This document shows positions 1 to 9,035 of a DNA stretch of 64,000 nt, one piece after another. The first letter of the stretch is position 1. The number at the start of each line of letters is the position of its first letter. Both the position numbers and the translations under genes were made by a program. The notes beneath the pieces are model-generated. The model was given only the letters and a program-made list of their open reading frames with translations. It had not been told where the DNA came from and did not search any database. The DNA is from JAKIYB01 sp964590255 (GTDB lineage Bacteria > Armatimonadota > Hebobacteria > CAIYQO01): NCBI GenBank assembly GCA_964590255.1, contig CAZPYA010000008.1, positions 19,216 through 83,215 of the forward strand. Direction: 5' to 3'.

Positions 1-2
1 CC

Positions 3-764
3 GCCTATGACGCGCTCAAAAAAGAGATTCGCGGCAGCCCGGTAGTACAGGCGGATGAGACGAGTTGGCGCGAGGATGGCCAACACGGCTATGTCTGGGC
101 ATTTCTCGCTCCCACCATACGCTACTTCGAGCGACATGGCAGCAGAAGTGGCCAGATACCCAAAGCGGTGTTAGGCGAGGACTTCACCGGTATCGTGGTG
201 AGCGATGGGTATAAGGGGTACGACCCACTCGCCTGCGAGAAACAGCGCTGTTGGGTGCACCTGTTGCGCCATGGCCATCGCCTGCGGGTGAAATACCCGG
301 AGGCGGCGGAAGCGCACGCGTGGGTGGACGGGTTGAAGGCGATGTATGCGGAGGCGGTCGCGCTGGCAGCGATGCCCGGCTATGCGGAGATGGCAGAGGC
401 ATTGCGACAACAACAGCGGCTGGCCTTCCAGGCGCGCCTGTCGGCGCATGCCATGCCGCACCGCAAGGTGGAGATAAAAGAATGGGCGAATCTGGCCAGC
501 TATCTCACCAATTACCAGAATGAAACGTTCGTCTTCCTGCAATACCCGGCCGTGCCGTCGCACAACAACGCCGCCGAACAGGCGGTACGCGGCCCGGTCA
601 CCGCGCGCAAAATCTGCGGCGGCACCCGCTCGGCGCAGGGGTCGCATACCAAAATGGTGCTCTTTTCTCTACTGGAGACCTGCGTTATCCGTGGGCTCGA
701 GCCGGTGATTGCCATCACGGATATGCTCCTCGGCAAACCCCTCTTTACGACGCCCGTTGCTTAG
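3..764 (+). mobile_element. IS66-family transposase, C-terminal part (5' end outside window)
   Basis: The reading frame is open from base 3, so the gene begins before the window; about 253 residues are visible. It is the DDE catalytic domain of an IS66-type transposase (TnpC). The catalytic acids can be seen: Asp in ADETSW (about residue 18 of the visible part), Asp in SDGYKGYD, and Glu in NNAAEQAVR near the C-terminus. CWVHLLRH, which follows the second Asp, is also typical of the family. The end (LFTTPVA) fits a complete C-terminus. IS66 elements usually carry tnpA and tnpB upstream, and these would lie outside the window. I could not identify the right inverted repeat between 765 and 815. 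Confidence 0.88.
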
Positions 765-815
765 AGTTGCGAATTACTCTTGAGAACGTGAACAGATACC
801 ATGTGCTCGATACCC

Positions 816-844
816 TTGACAATAGCGAAGGTTGCACTTATAAT
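816..844 (+). promoter_or_regulatory. Consensus sigma-70 promoter (TTGACA-N17-TATAAT)
   Basis: TTGACA at 816-821 and TATAAT at 839-844 are separated by exactly 17 bases, so both hexamers and the spacing match the consensus. The next gene start with a ribosome binding site is at 1002, which would give a leader of about 150 bases. The promoter lies just beyond the transposase end, so it belongs either to the pseudopilin operon or to the IS junction. Confidence 0.7.
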
Positions 845-1001
845 TAATGGATATTCATGCGGATGAATTTTATGACCTATCGCGTATGAAGCATAGCAAT
901 TGCGCATGATCGCTGAACCTGTTGACAACCGCATCCTTCCCCGCTATGGCATAGCGGTCATTTTTATAGGCACACCGTGCTTTATGAAGGAGGTTCATCC
1001 G

Positions 1002-2339
1002 ATGCGAACCGTCACGCGTTCCCGAGGGTTCACCCTCATCGAACTGCTGGTGGTGATCGCGATCATCGCGATCCTCGCCGCCATCCTCTTCCCCGTCTTC
1101 GCCAAAGCGCGCGAAAAGGCCCGGCAGAACACCTGCATGAACAACCAGCGACAAATTGCGCTGGGCATCATGATGTATGTGCAGGACAACGAGGAAACCT
1201 TCCCCGTCGCCAAAGGCTGGAACGGCCACCTCTCCGCGAGCTACGGCATGAAAGGCGAAGTCTGGGACTGCCCGAGTATCACCCACACGGGCAATGAAAC
1301 CGCGCCGGACTACTTCTACGTCGCCGGCTCCTTCCTGAGCAGCATGGCGCTGGGCGACCTGAAAGAGCCGATCTCGACACCACTGACATTGGACCTGTAT
1401 GATCCCGGCACTAACCCGCCATACATCAACGACAATGGCGCCACGAACTGCAGCACCGCCTACAGCCAGGTCGATCCGCGCCACAATAACGGCGCCATCG
1501 TCAGCTTCGTCGATGGGCATACCGAGTGGGTACAAAGCAATGGTCTCAGCAGCTTCTTTTTCTTGTCGGCGGTAAATCTCGAACAGATTACCAAGCCGAC
1601 CATGATCGGAACGGCGTTCCCCTCGGCCTATACCTACAATTACTCCACGAGCGAGAAATACACATTGCATCGCGCATTGAAGGCGCAGAAGATATCCAGC
1701 GCCCTCTTCCTCTGCGTCAATGTGTGGACGGCTCCCAATGATAAGATGTTTACGTTCGCGAAATCTGGCATCAACGATACCACCCGTCCGTCCAGCAATA
1801 CCGCGACCACAATGGAGATCGGATACACCGACGGCGTGCCCGGATACATGCCGAACAATTCGCAAAACCGCCCATCCTGGTGGCAGTTCAAGCCGGGTGT
1901 CGCCAATGCCGGCTGCAAATTCACCGGCGCAGACTGGACGCAAAACGGCACGGGCATCTGGGAAGGAATCGACAACCACACCGCATCTACGTATGGCACC
2001 AGCACCCTGCTATCGAACAAAACCAATACGCTGAAGACGGCAACGCTGACGATTCTGCCCAACACCACCGGCGTCAAGAAGGTGGCACTAATTTTCATGG
2101 GCGGCAACAATATCGGCACCGGCTGGGGTATGATTTCCTCTGTCCAGTACAACAATGACCCTTCCCGAAAAACCGTCTTTACCACACGAGCCGAAGTGAA
2201 AGAAGTCAAGGCCCTGCGTGCCCAGTACAATGCCCTGGTGATGATGTTGCCGGTGACTAAAGACGAACCGGTCGATATCGAAATCAAAGAACAAGGTGAC
2301 GGCCTCGGTGGCGGCGTATTTATGGCCTTTGAGGAATAA
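1002..2339 (+). CDS. Pseudopilin with H-X9-DG motif, copy 1
   Basis: A 445-residue secreted or membrane-anchored protein of the prepilin-like H-X9-DG type. Residues 8-30 are a classic type IV pilin/type II secretion N-terminus (RGFTLIELLVV), with prepilin peptidase cleavage expected between G9 and F10. The following LFPVFAKAREKAR segment is characteristic of Armatimonadota-type pseudopilins. The H-X9-DG motif is His161 to Asp171-Gly172. I chose the start at 1002 because AAGGAGG lies about 9 bases upstream and the protein then starts just before the pilin motif; a longer frame from 900 has no such support. The C-terminal 270 residues look like an extracellular beta-rich domain that I do not recognise. 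No pilus assembly genes are nearby. Confidence 0.88.
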   Translation: MRTVTRSRGFTLIELLVVIAIIAILAAILFPVFAKAREKARQNTCMNNQRQIALGIMMYVQDNEETFPVAKGWNGHLSASYGMKGEVWDCPSITHTGNETAPDYFYVAGSFLSSMALGDLKEPISTPLTLDLYDPGTNPPYINDNGATNCSTAYSQVDPRHNNGAIVSFVDGHTEWVQSNGLSSFFFLSAVNLEQITKPTMIGTAFPSAYTYNYSTSEKYTLHRALKAQKISSALFLCVNVWTAPNDKMFTFAKSGINDTTRPSSNTATTMEIGYTDGVPGYMPNNSQNRPSWWQFKPGVANAGCKFTGADWTQNGTGIWEGIDNHTASTYGTSTLLSNKTNTLKTATLTILPNTTGVKKVALIFMGGNNIGTGWGMISSVQYNNDPSRKTVFTTRAEVKEVKALRAQYNALVMMLPVTKDEPVDIEIKEQGDGLGGGVFMAFEE

Positions 2340-2393
2340 GCTTACCACTGGCTGTATGCTCGATTATGCGTTCCCAGGTAAAGGAGATCTGCT

Positions 2394-3665
2394 ATGACGA
2401 CACGCGATCGAGGGTTCACCCTCATTGAATTACTGGTGGTTATTGCCATCATCGCGATATTGGCCGCTATTCTCTTCCCCGTCTTCGCCAAAGCCCGGGA
2501 GAAAGCGCGCCAAAACAACTGCCTGAATAATCAGCGGCAGCTAGCCGTCGCGTTTACGATGTATACCCAGGACAACAAAGAAAAACTGCCGCCCTCCGCC
2601 GACTGGGCAGGCCAGCTCACCGCTAATTATGGCGTTGCGCCAAAACTACTCGACTGCCCGACACTGACACATACGGGCACCGTCGCCGAACCAGATTACC
2701 TTTATGTCGCCGGTTCCTATCTCGCCAGCGCGTCGCTCGGTGATATTGCTGAACCCGCGAGTGCCCCATTAACCTGTGACAACGCCAAGCCGGCCAACGG
2801 CATGTATGTCAAGGACAACGGCATCTACGACATGACGAAGCTGCTGACAATGGTCGATGCCCGGCACAACAACGCCGCCGTCCTCTCCTACGTCGATGGT
2901 CATGTCAATTCCATCACCGCAGACAAAGTCAACGGCATGGTCTTTACCCCCAGCATTCCCAAAGACCCGCCGCTGCGCCAGGTGGTCTACATGGGCACGC
3001 TGTTCAAAGACACCGTCGACCGCATCCAGGTCTTCGATGAGTTGTCGAAGAACGGCATCGATACCGCCTTCGCGATGAGCGCCTGGGCGGAGATACCGGT
3101 CTTCTCGAAGTATAAGCACTCGCTCTGGGGCTGCCCGGTCAATACGACCACGCGCGAAATTTCCATCGGCGGCGGCAACGGGCACGGCGGACCACCCAGC
3201 ACCCCGGGACGGCTCGAGTGGTGGACCTTCGCACCGAGCGGCACCGGTTCGACTGTCTATGGCGCGTCCAGCGTCACAAACTGCACCCGTAACATTAACT
3301 GGTATACCATGGGCTGGGGCGCGGGTATCGGCAACTGGTATTTCTGCCCCATCGGCTCAAATGCCGGTGCGCCGGATCTGGTACTCACCATCGTGCCATC
3401 AGTGACTAAGCCTACTCTGAAGAAAATGGCGCTCGTCGTCTCGACCGCATCCGCCAGTGCAACCGGCTCAGTCTCGTTAAAATCTGCGAAAATCGGCAAC
3501 AGCACCGTCTATAACAACGTGGCGTCCATAGCGCTGAATGCCAAAGCATCATACGGCACTGCCGCCGGTCTGTTCCTGTTGCCAGTGCGCTCGGGTGAGA
3601 ATATTCAACTCACCTTCTCTGTAAATTCCGCGAACGTTGGCTACTTCATGGTCTTTGAACCCTAA
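2394..3665 (+). CDS. Pseudopilin with H-X9-DG motif, copy 2
   Basis: A 423-residue paralogue of the upstream gene, 54 bases downstream and probably co-transcribed. The N-terminus has RGFTLIELLVV with cleavage expected between G7 and F8, followed by the same LFPVFAKAREKAR segment. The H-X9-DG motif is His158 to Asp168-Gly169. The first 170 residues align clearly with copy 1 (including YVAGS and the two-Cys region), while the C-terminal halves have diverged. An AAAGGAG ribosome site sits before the start. The pair probably arose by tandem duplication. The exact role is unknown; such proteins are thought to be exported by a type II or IV-pilus-like machinery. Confidence 0.88.
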   Translation: MTTRDRGFTLIELLVVIAIIAILAAILFPVFAKAREKARQNNCLNNQRQLAVAFTMYTQDNKEKLPPSADWAGQLTANYGVAPKLLDCPTLTHTGTVAEPDYLYVAGSYLASASLGDIAEPASAPLTCDNAKPANGMYVKDNGIYDMTKLLTMVDARHNNAAVLSYVDGHVNSITADKVNGMVFTPSIPKDPPLRQVVYMGTLFKDTVDRIQVFDELSKNGIDTAFAMSAWAEIPVFSKYKHSLWGCPVNTTTREISIGGGNGHGGPPSTPGRLEWWTFAPSGTGSTVYGASSVTNCTRNINWYTMGWGAGIGNWYFCPIGSNAGAPDLVLTIVPSVTKPTLKKMALVVSTASASATGSVSLKSAKIGNSTVYNNVASIALNAKASYGTAAGLFLLPVRSGENIQLTFSVNSANVGYFMVFEP

Positions 3666-3689
3666 CTACTATGCCCGATATCTGCCCTT

Positions 3690-3723
3690 CGCGAGCGGCC
3701 CGATCCCCCACAGGCCGCTCGCG
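3690..3723. terminator. Hairpin between convergent genes
   Basis: A perfect 11-bp stem (CGCGAGCGGCC at 3690-3700 pairing with 3713-3723) and a 12-base loop sit between the end of the second pseudopilin and the end of the minus-strand URO-D-like gene. There is no clear T-run on either side, so terminator function is likely but not proven. Confidence 0.55.
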
Positions 3724-3727
3724 GCAT

Positions 3728-4771
3728 TCACCCCAGCGCCCGCGCGTCCGCCAGCGCCTCATTGCGCTCCGGTCGGTCAAGGTTCACCAGCACTGCCACC
3801 TCCCCCGTCAACCGGGCGAAGCGCTCGCGGTAATCGGTGTATCGATACGCGGTGATGGGATTGTAATACGTCCCGCGATGCAGTGTCGGCCTATCGAAGC
3901 AGGGGTCATACGGGTGGCTGTTCAATACATAGACGCCCCGGCCCCGCAGGCAGGCGATGATCGTCGCATCCGGCACGGCGCGGTGCACGGCGCAGCCCAG
4001 GAAGCCGTCCATTGCCACAATCTGCGGCAACACGCGCGGGTCAGGCGCGTTCGCGCCCAGCACCAGCCCGCCCGTCGCCGACGCCAGCCGCCGGTAGCAC
4101 GGCAGCACAAACTTCGTCCAATGCTCGGCGGAGAGATACTCCGTCACCAGGTCGTTCGCATAAACGCCAGGTATTCCGTAATGCCCCCGCCCGTTGGCGC
4201 AGTCCGCCCGCTGCAGCGTATACAGGTTGATGACCAGTTCCGTGCACAAGTCAAGGAGGTGCCGCAGTGCCTCCGGATCGCTGTGAAAGGCGCAGAAGAA
4301 TTCGGTGGTGCCCAGCAAATCAGCCGCGGCATCGATGGGGCAACCTCCGGCGAGGAGCATGGGGAGTGCATCCTGAGTCTCCGGAGGGATGGCCGCAATG
4401 GCCCGCCGCAGCGCCACGCCATACGGATGCGTCGACAAGTCCGGCAGCGCCAACCGATACACATCCTCGATGGATGCCAGCGGGCGCGCCCAGGTGGTGA
4501 AAGTGTTCTGCACCTCTCCCGCGCAGCCGATCTCCTGCCCGAACAGCCACGGCAGCAGATGCGTGCCGGCGTTTGACGGCACATACGGCGCCTGCAGCGG
4601 CAGGTTGTGCATGCCCTCCCGCAGCGCGTCCAGCGGTTGCGATAGCCAATCCGTCGCCCCCGGCAGCGGGTAGTGCACGCACACGCGCCGCATGCCCGGC
4701 TCCCGGCGCTGCCAGAAGTCGTCCCATGCGGCGAGGTTGGCGGTCAGCAAGTCATCCATCGATGGCGGCAT
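3728..4771 (-). CDS. URO-D superfamily protein, copy 1
   Basis: A 347-residue cytoplasmic protein with the pattern of the uroporphyrinogen decarboxylase superfamily. The segment LLGTTEFFCAFHSDPEALRHLL matches the family's conserved pre-helix region and is paralleled by the copy at 18471. It is unlikely to be HemE itself, because the surrounding genes are carbohydrate-active and the usual HemE N-terminal arginine-rich motif is not apparent. URO-D-like proteins also include corrinoid methyltransferases (MtaA/CmuA), so a methyl-transfer or decarboxylation role is possible. The gene overlaps the end of the upstream SGNH gene by 20 bases (8 if the internal Met at 4759 is used), which implies translational coupling. 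It is last in a four-gene minus-strand run. Confidence 0.6.
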   Translation of the reverse strand: MPPSMDDLLTANLAAWDDFWQRREPGMRRVCVHYPLPGATDWLSQPLDALREGMHNLPLQAPYVPSNAGTHLLPWLFGQEIGCAGEVQNTFTTWARPLASIEDVYRLALPDLSTHPYGVALRRAIAAIPPETQDALPMLLAGGCPIDAAADLLGTTEFFCAFHSDPEALRHLLDLCTELVINLYTLQRADCANGRGHYGIPGVYANDLVTEYLSAEHWTKFVLPCYRRLASATGGLVLGANAPDPRVLPQIVAMDGFLGCAVHRAVPDATIIACLRGRGVYVLNSHPYDPCFDRPTLHRGTYYNPITAYRYTDYRERFARLTGEVAVLVNLDRPERNEALADARALG

Positions 4772-5762
4772 AACACACCCAGGTGGTAAACAGGCGCAGC
4801 CGGTTCTCGCCCGTGCGCAACGTCACCGGCAAACGGTCGGCGTCAGGGTGGTACCCATGTGATGCCCGGTTATCCCAGACCATCGCGTCATTCAGCCACG
4901 CTGCCAGCGGCGGCGAACCGCCCACGCGCAGCAGCACTGAGCGCTCGACATCGCCGCGGATGATCGTCTCCGCGTAGGCGCCCACCCCTTGCCCGGCCGT
5001 CGCCATGCCCAGCGGCATCACCCCACCGCGATCCAGCCAACAGACCTGCCACCATGACGCGCGCACCGCCGGGCTGCCGTCATACGGCGCCCATGTGTCG
5101 GGACACGCCGGATACGGCTCCCCGGCCTGCCACGCCACCGGCGGGCTCACCCGCCAGTCCGTCAGCGTGCCCGGCTCGGGGGTCGTCTGCTCTACCAGCG
5201 GCATATCGCAGCCCAGCGCCGCCAGCACGCCCCGCGCCATCGCCCGCCAGCCATCGACGCGGTGGTGTATCCCGTCCGGCCCCCACAGCTCCACCCCCGC
5301 CTGCCCCGCGGCGGTGAAGAGGCCGTGCACATCGGCCACCGCGCAGCAGTGTCGCGCCGCCAGCAGGTAGACCACGCCACAGCAGGCCCGCAGCGTTGCG
5401 TCCCGCTCCGGGTCGCGCATCGCCGGCGGCGTCAGCAGCAGCACCCGCGCTCCGCCCGTGCGGATACCCCGTACCACCGCCGTCATGTCGCGCCGGTATG
5501 CCTCCAGCGACACGCCACGGTTCACGTCGTTCGTCCCGCAGTGCAGCACCACCAAGTCCGGCCGCAGGCTCACGATATCCGCCTGGTAGCGCGCGCGCAA
5601 ATCCGCCGCCGTATTCCCCGCCACCCCGGCATTAAACAACCGCGGTCGCGGCACGCCATTCGCCGCCAGCGTCGCCACCACCCAGTCCGGCCACGCCGCT
5701 CCGTCGGTGAGGCTGTCACCGGCGAAGACCATCCGTTCCACGTCCTTCAGCAGACGATGCAT
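4752..5762 (-). CDS. SGNH/GDSL-type hydrolase with C-terminal beta domain
   Basis: A 336-residue protein. Residues 10-180 form an SGNH hydrolase: GDSL with nucleophile Ser17, block II in NAGVAGNT (about 44-51), GTND with Asn78, and DGIHH with Asp163 and His166. The remaining 150 residues look like an appended beta-sandwich. No signal peptide is evident, so it probably acts in the cytoplasm. Relatives deacetylate or deacylate sugars and esters. It starts 4 bases after the end of the upstream glycosidase-like gene and overlaps the URO-D-like gene downstream, so these three are an operon. A carbohydrate esterase is the likeliest role. Confidence 0.82.
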   Translation of the reverse strand: MHRLLKDVERMVFAGDSLTDGAAWPDWVVATLAANGVPRPRLFNAGVAGNTAADLRARYQADIVSLRPDLVVLHCGTNDVNRGVSLEAYRRDMTAVVRGIRTGGARVLLLTPPAMRDPERDATLRACCGVVYLLAARHCCAVADVHGLFTAAGQAGVELWGPDGIHHRVDGWRAMARGVLAALGCDMPLVEQTTPEPGTLTDWRVSPPVAWQAGEPYPACPDTWAPYDGSPAVRASWWQVCWLDRGGVMPLGMATAGQGVGAYAETIIRGDVERSVLLRVGGSPPLAAWLNDAMVWDNRASHGYHPDADRLPVTLRTGENRLRLFTTWVCYAAIDG

Positions 5763-5766
5763 ACCC

Positions 5767-7917
5767 TCACCCGATCCGGTACACGGCCATCCCCTTCGTC
5801 CGCAGCATCCCGTTCGCCACGGTCACTTGCGACTCGCCATCGGCCGTTACCTGCGTCACCGCGGCTCCCGCCGGTATCGCCTGCACGAAGGATTTGAAGG
5901 TGAAGAGCAGTTGCCGGCCGTCGTCTTCCCACAACACGCCGCGGTCGCCGGGCAACAGCGTGCGCCGCCCCTGCACCGGGGCGATGCGCGCGTGCATCTG
6001 GTTCAGCGCCTTCAGCCAGCCGCGCCACATCTCGAACGGCCGCTCGTGCTGGGTGAAGCCAAAACGCCCGCCGGCGGCGATGGCCCGGAAGGCAAACGCC
6101 TTCGCCAGCTTCTCGCGCCCCGGCCACAGCCCCTGCCCGATGCCCATATTCAGGCCGACCAGCATGTCTTCCTGCCCGATCCACCAGTCAAGGGCGTTCT
6201 GATACCCGCCGGTCTTCTCTGTCACCTCGCTCGGCAGCAGGCTCATCCCAAAATGCCCCACGCCGAACGGCCCCATCCCCTCGATGGTCATCGTCTTCAA
6301 GCCAATGGCCTGCAGTCGGCGCTGCAGCGTCTCGAACGCCGCCTGCTGCCCCAGCCGTTGCGGATCGTTATACGCTACCGGCAAAAAGGACATGTTGCCG
6401 TAGGAATCGTGGAAGAAGCCGTCGATACCCGTGGCGCCGAAGACCGCTTTGAGCTTGCTGAACTCCCACTCCAGGCACTCGGGGTTAGCCAAATTCTCGG
6501 TGATAATCGCCGAGTGTCCATACCCGCCGCCGCTCGCCAGTCCGTCGCTGGCGATCATCATGAAGTCTGGCCGCTCCCTATAGATCGGCGCCCGGCGGCT
6601 GAGGTGCGTGGCCCACCAGAGCTGCACCGCTATCCCCAACTCGTGCGCGCGGGCAGTGAAGCGCGCCACCCCATCCGACCCACCCCACAGCGGGTCGATC
6701 ACCCGGTCGCGCACACAGCAGATGCTGCCCACCACCAACTCGCCGTGCATGCCCGTCTGCTGCTTGTGTTTGAATCGGTCCACTGTGTAGTCGCTGGTCC
6801 AGATGGAATGCATGCAGATTTCTTTCACGCCCATCTCCGCCCAGCGCGGCAGAATTTCCCGCGCCATGTAATCCATCGTGTCCGGGCGCGCCATCCGCTG
6901 CCCACCCAGGCGCACGATGTCTTTCGAGAACTGCGGAATCCATACCCGCGGCAGCACTGGCGACGGCGTAATGCCCGCCCGCGTCCGCTCGCGTTCATAC
7001 ACGAACTCCCGCGCCCCCCACCACAGGTTGCGCAAATCTTCCCGTTGCATGGCGCCGTCGGTCGGGTGGAAGAGAATATGCTTGGGATGCGAGTGGAACT
7101 CCGCCGCCAGCGGCCGCCGCAACTCGTCCAGCACGTGCAGCAGATCTTCACCGTCCTCCTTCTGCACCACCGTGTAGACTTCCATCACCGGGTCATAGTA
7201 GTTACAGAGAATACCGTCCGCATGAGCGAGGAAATCGAAGGCTTGCAGCGTACCGATGCGTGGCAGGCGCTGCATGGACACCCGCTTCGGCTTGCCCATC
7301 ACCCCGCGCATCTCCGCGCCGTAGTAGTTGCAGGCGGTGGTGAAATACTCCTCCGTGCACAGCTCTGTTATTGGCGGATTCACCTGCCCCTGCAGCAACA
7401 GCGTGTTGCCGTCCACATGTCCGCCGATCTCCCACGTCGCGTCGTCGAAGATGCGGTAGATCTTCCGCCCGCCGTCGCTCTGGAAGTGGTACCGGAAACT
7501 GAAACCGGCAAACGCCCGTCCCTCCAGTTCCAGCTCGCTCGGTTTGAGCTCCCAGGTGAAGCAATCGATGAGCGGCTCGTCCGACGACGGCAGCGTCAGC
7601 ATGTCGACCAGGTATTCGTCCTGCTCTTCCTGAATGTAGCCGTGGCGTCCGATGGCGTCCGTCACCACCCGCACCGTGCCGTCGGCGTCTTCCGCCACGT
7701 CGCGCAAGCGGAACTCCTGGTAGCTGATGCCATCCGGCGTGATAATCACCGGCCGCCACAACTTCGCCGTGCTGCGCAGCGGGGCGCCGCTTACGCGCAC
7801 GTCGCGAATCCCCAGCACCCGGTCGCCCTCCAGCGCAAAGGCCACCTCGGCGCCGTTCGCCCACCGCACCCGCAGCGCCGCCGCCTCACGAACCACACTC
7901 ACCATTGATGTCAGCAT
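5767..7917 (-). CDS. Large glycosidase-like TIM-barrel protein
   Basis: A 716-residue protein without a signal peptide. The N-terminal half (about 1-330) is beta-rich. The centre looks like a TIM barrel with a GIDGFFHDSYGNM motif, reminiscent of the nucleophile strand of GH36/GH31-type alpha-glycosidases (DGFF.DS), followed by an acidic TIEGMGP strand. The C-terminal 70 residues are again beta-rich, ending in a small sandwich. I cannot place it in a numbered GH family. A strong GAGGTG ribosome site 6 bases upstream supports the start at 7917. It heads a tight three-gene run with the SGNH hydrolase and URO-D-like gene, consistent with processing of a substituted glycan. Confidence 0.55.
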   Translation of the reverse strand: MLTSMVSVVREAAALRVRWANGAEVAFALEGDRVLGIRDVRVSGAPLRSTAKLWRPVIITPDGISYQEFRLRDVAEDADGTVRVVTDAIGRHGYIQEEQDEYLVDMLTLPSSDEPLIDCFTWELKPSELELEGRAFAGFSFRYHFQSDGGRKIYRIFDDATWEIGGHVDGNTLLLQGQVNPPITELCTEEYFTTACNYYGAEMRGVMGKPKRVSMQRLPRIGTLQAFDFLAHADGILCNYYDPVMEVYTVVQKEDGEDLLHVLDELRRPLAAEFHSHPKHILFHPTDGAMQREDLRNLWWGAREFVYERERTRAGITPSPVLPRVWIPQFSKDIVRLGGQRMARPDTMDYMAREILPRWAEMGVKEICMHSIWTSDYTVDRFKHKQQTGMHGELVVGSICCVRDRVIDPLWGGSDGVARFTARAHELGIAVQLWWATHLSRRAPIYRERPDFMMIASDGLASGGGYGHSAIITENLANPECLEWEFSKLKAVFGATGIDGFFHDSYGNMSFLPVAYNDPQRLGQQAAFETLQRRLQAIGLKTMTIEGMGPFGVGHFGMSLLPSEVTEKTGGYQNALDWWIGQEDMLVGLNMGIGQGLWPGREKLAKAFAFRAIAAGGRFGFTQHERPFEMWRGWLKALNQMHARIAPVQGRRTLLPGDRGVLWEDDGRQLLFTFKSFVQAIPAGAAVTQVTADGESQVTVANGMLRTKGMAVYRIG

Positions 7918-8006
7918 CTCTTCACCTCAAATTCAATCGGTACCACACTATATCATGCGCATGAATACACGGCAATAGCCCACCGACTGCCTTTCATATC
8001 CATAGG

Positions 8007-8879
8007 TTATTCTACAGCTTCGCGTGCGAGCAGTCGCTCAGCATTCCCCCGCATCACCCGTTCCAGCGCCGCTACCGGCAATTCGCAGCTCATCAGAAAC
8101 CGGTACAGCGCGTCGTCAAAATAATCCCGTCCAAAGAGGCAGCGCTCCTGGTAGCGCAGCAGAAACGCCGCCCCCGCCGCCGGATCGCGCGAGATGGCCC
8201 CCAACCCGCTGCCGGCGGACAGGTCGCAATACAAATTCGGATAGCGATCCAGGTACCGCGGCAGACGCCCATCCGGGGTCACCGGCCCTTTGGGGTAATA
8301 ACCGGGATCGCCGTCCGCGTCGCCGCTAATCTCGCGCCAGAAACCCGGCGCGTGGCCGATGAAGGTTGTCTTCGGACATCGCTCCAGCGCCCGCGCGAGG
8401 TTCTCCCAGTCGCAGCAATACCAGTACCCCGGGTCCTTTCCCAGTCCGTGCCGCGGCAGCGGCACGTCCATGTGGAAGATCACCGGCAGCCCCGCCTCGC
8501 CGCAGTAGTGAAACATCTCCAGCGCGTGTGGATCATCCAGCATCACCCGGCATTTCAACTCGCCGCACACCCGCACGCCCAGATACTGCACCGCGCCCTG
8601 CAGCCGCTTCAACGCGCCTTTCCGCCGCGGATCGGGAGCATACCCGGCGATGAAGCGGTCGGGGAACTGCTCGACCGCCTCTACCACGTGCTCAAATGGC
8701 AACTGCAGATGCCCCGGCCAGAAGATATCCGTGTAAAACTGGTCGATCTCCTCCGGCGCGCATTCCCAGGAGAGCAGCCACATCCGCGCGATGCCGTGCG
8801 CATCCATATTCTCCACCAGCCGCGCGGCGTTGTACCCGTACCACTTCACGTGCCCATGACAATCGATGATATTTCGCAT
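8007..8879 (-). CDS. Amidohydrolase family 2 (TIM-barrel metal-dependent hydrolase)
   Basis: A 290-residue cytoplasmic protein of the amidohydrolase-2 superfamily (relatives include ACMSD and o-pyrocatechuate decarboxylases). Metal-binding and catalytic motifs are visible: DCHGH at residues 6-10, HMD near 145, GHAPGFW near 185, and FGRDYFDD with the catalytic Asp near 258. The substrate is unknown. An AAGGGGAG ribosome site lies upstream of the ATG. The gene is 89 bases ahead of the large glycosidase-like gene on the same strand, so it may be the first gene of that operon. Confidence 0.82.
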   Translation of the reverse strand: MRNIIDCHGHVKWYGYNAARLVENMDAHGIARMWLLSWECAPEEIDQFYTDIFWPGHLQLPFEHVVEAVEQFPDRFIAGYAPDPRRKGALKRLQGAVQYLGVRVCGELKCRVMLDDPHALEMFHYCGEAGLPVIFHMDVPLPRHGLGKDPGYWYCCDWENLARALERCPKTTFIGHAPGFWREISGDADGDPGYYPKGPVTPDGRLPRYLDRYPNLYCDLSAGSGLGAISRDPAAGAAFLLRYQERCLFGRDYFDDALYRFLMSCELPVAALERVMRGNAERLLAREAVE

Positions 8880-9035
8880 GCATGCTCCCCTTTCTCCCGC
8901 TTATTCCGTATGCATTCGCACATTTCCTACCGCCTAGCAGCAGGAATCCACATCTCCACTCGCGAATGATAGCGTTGACACCCTGTCTCAACCTCATTAT
9001 CTCGGGTACAAATCTCAAGCCAATAGGAGTTGCCC

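Noticed and set aside
847..909. 20-codon frame downstream of the consensus promoter as a leader peptide
   Set aside because: It begins only 3 bases after the -10 box, so it would not be fully transcribed, and shows no attenuation structure.
870..1979. Long minus-strand open frame of 369 codons opposite the first pseudopilin
   Set aside because: It is the shadow of the pseudopilin gene in GC-rich DNA; composition is Arg/Gly/His-rich and without any recognisable motif or ribosome site.
5707..7908. 733-codon plus-strand frame opposite the large glycosidase-like gene
   Set aside because: Rich in His, Arg and Pro with no domain; the minus-strand frame has a ribosome site and a sensible fold.
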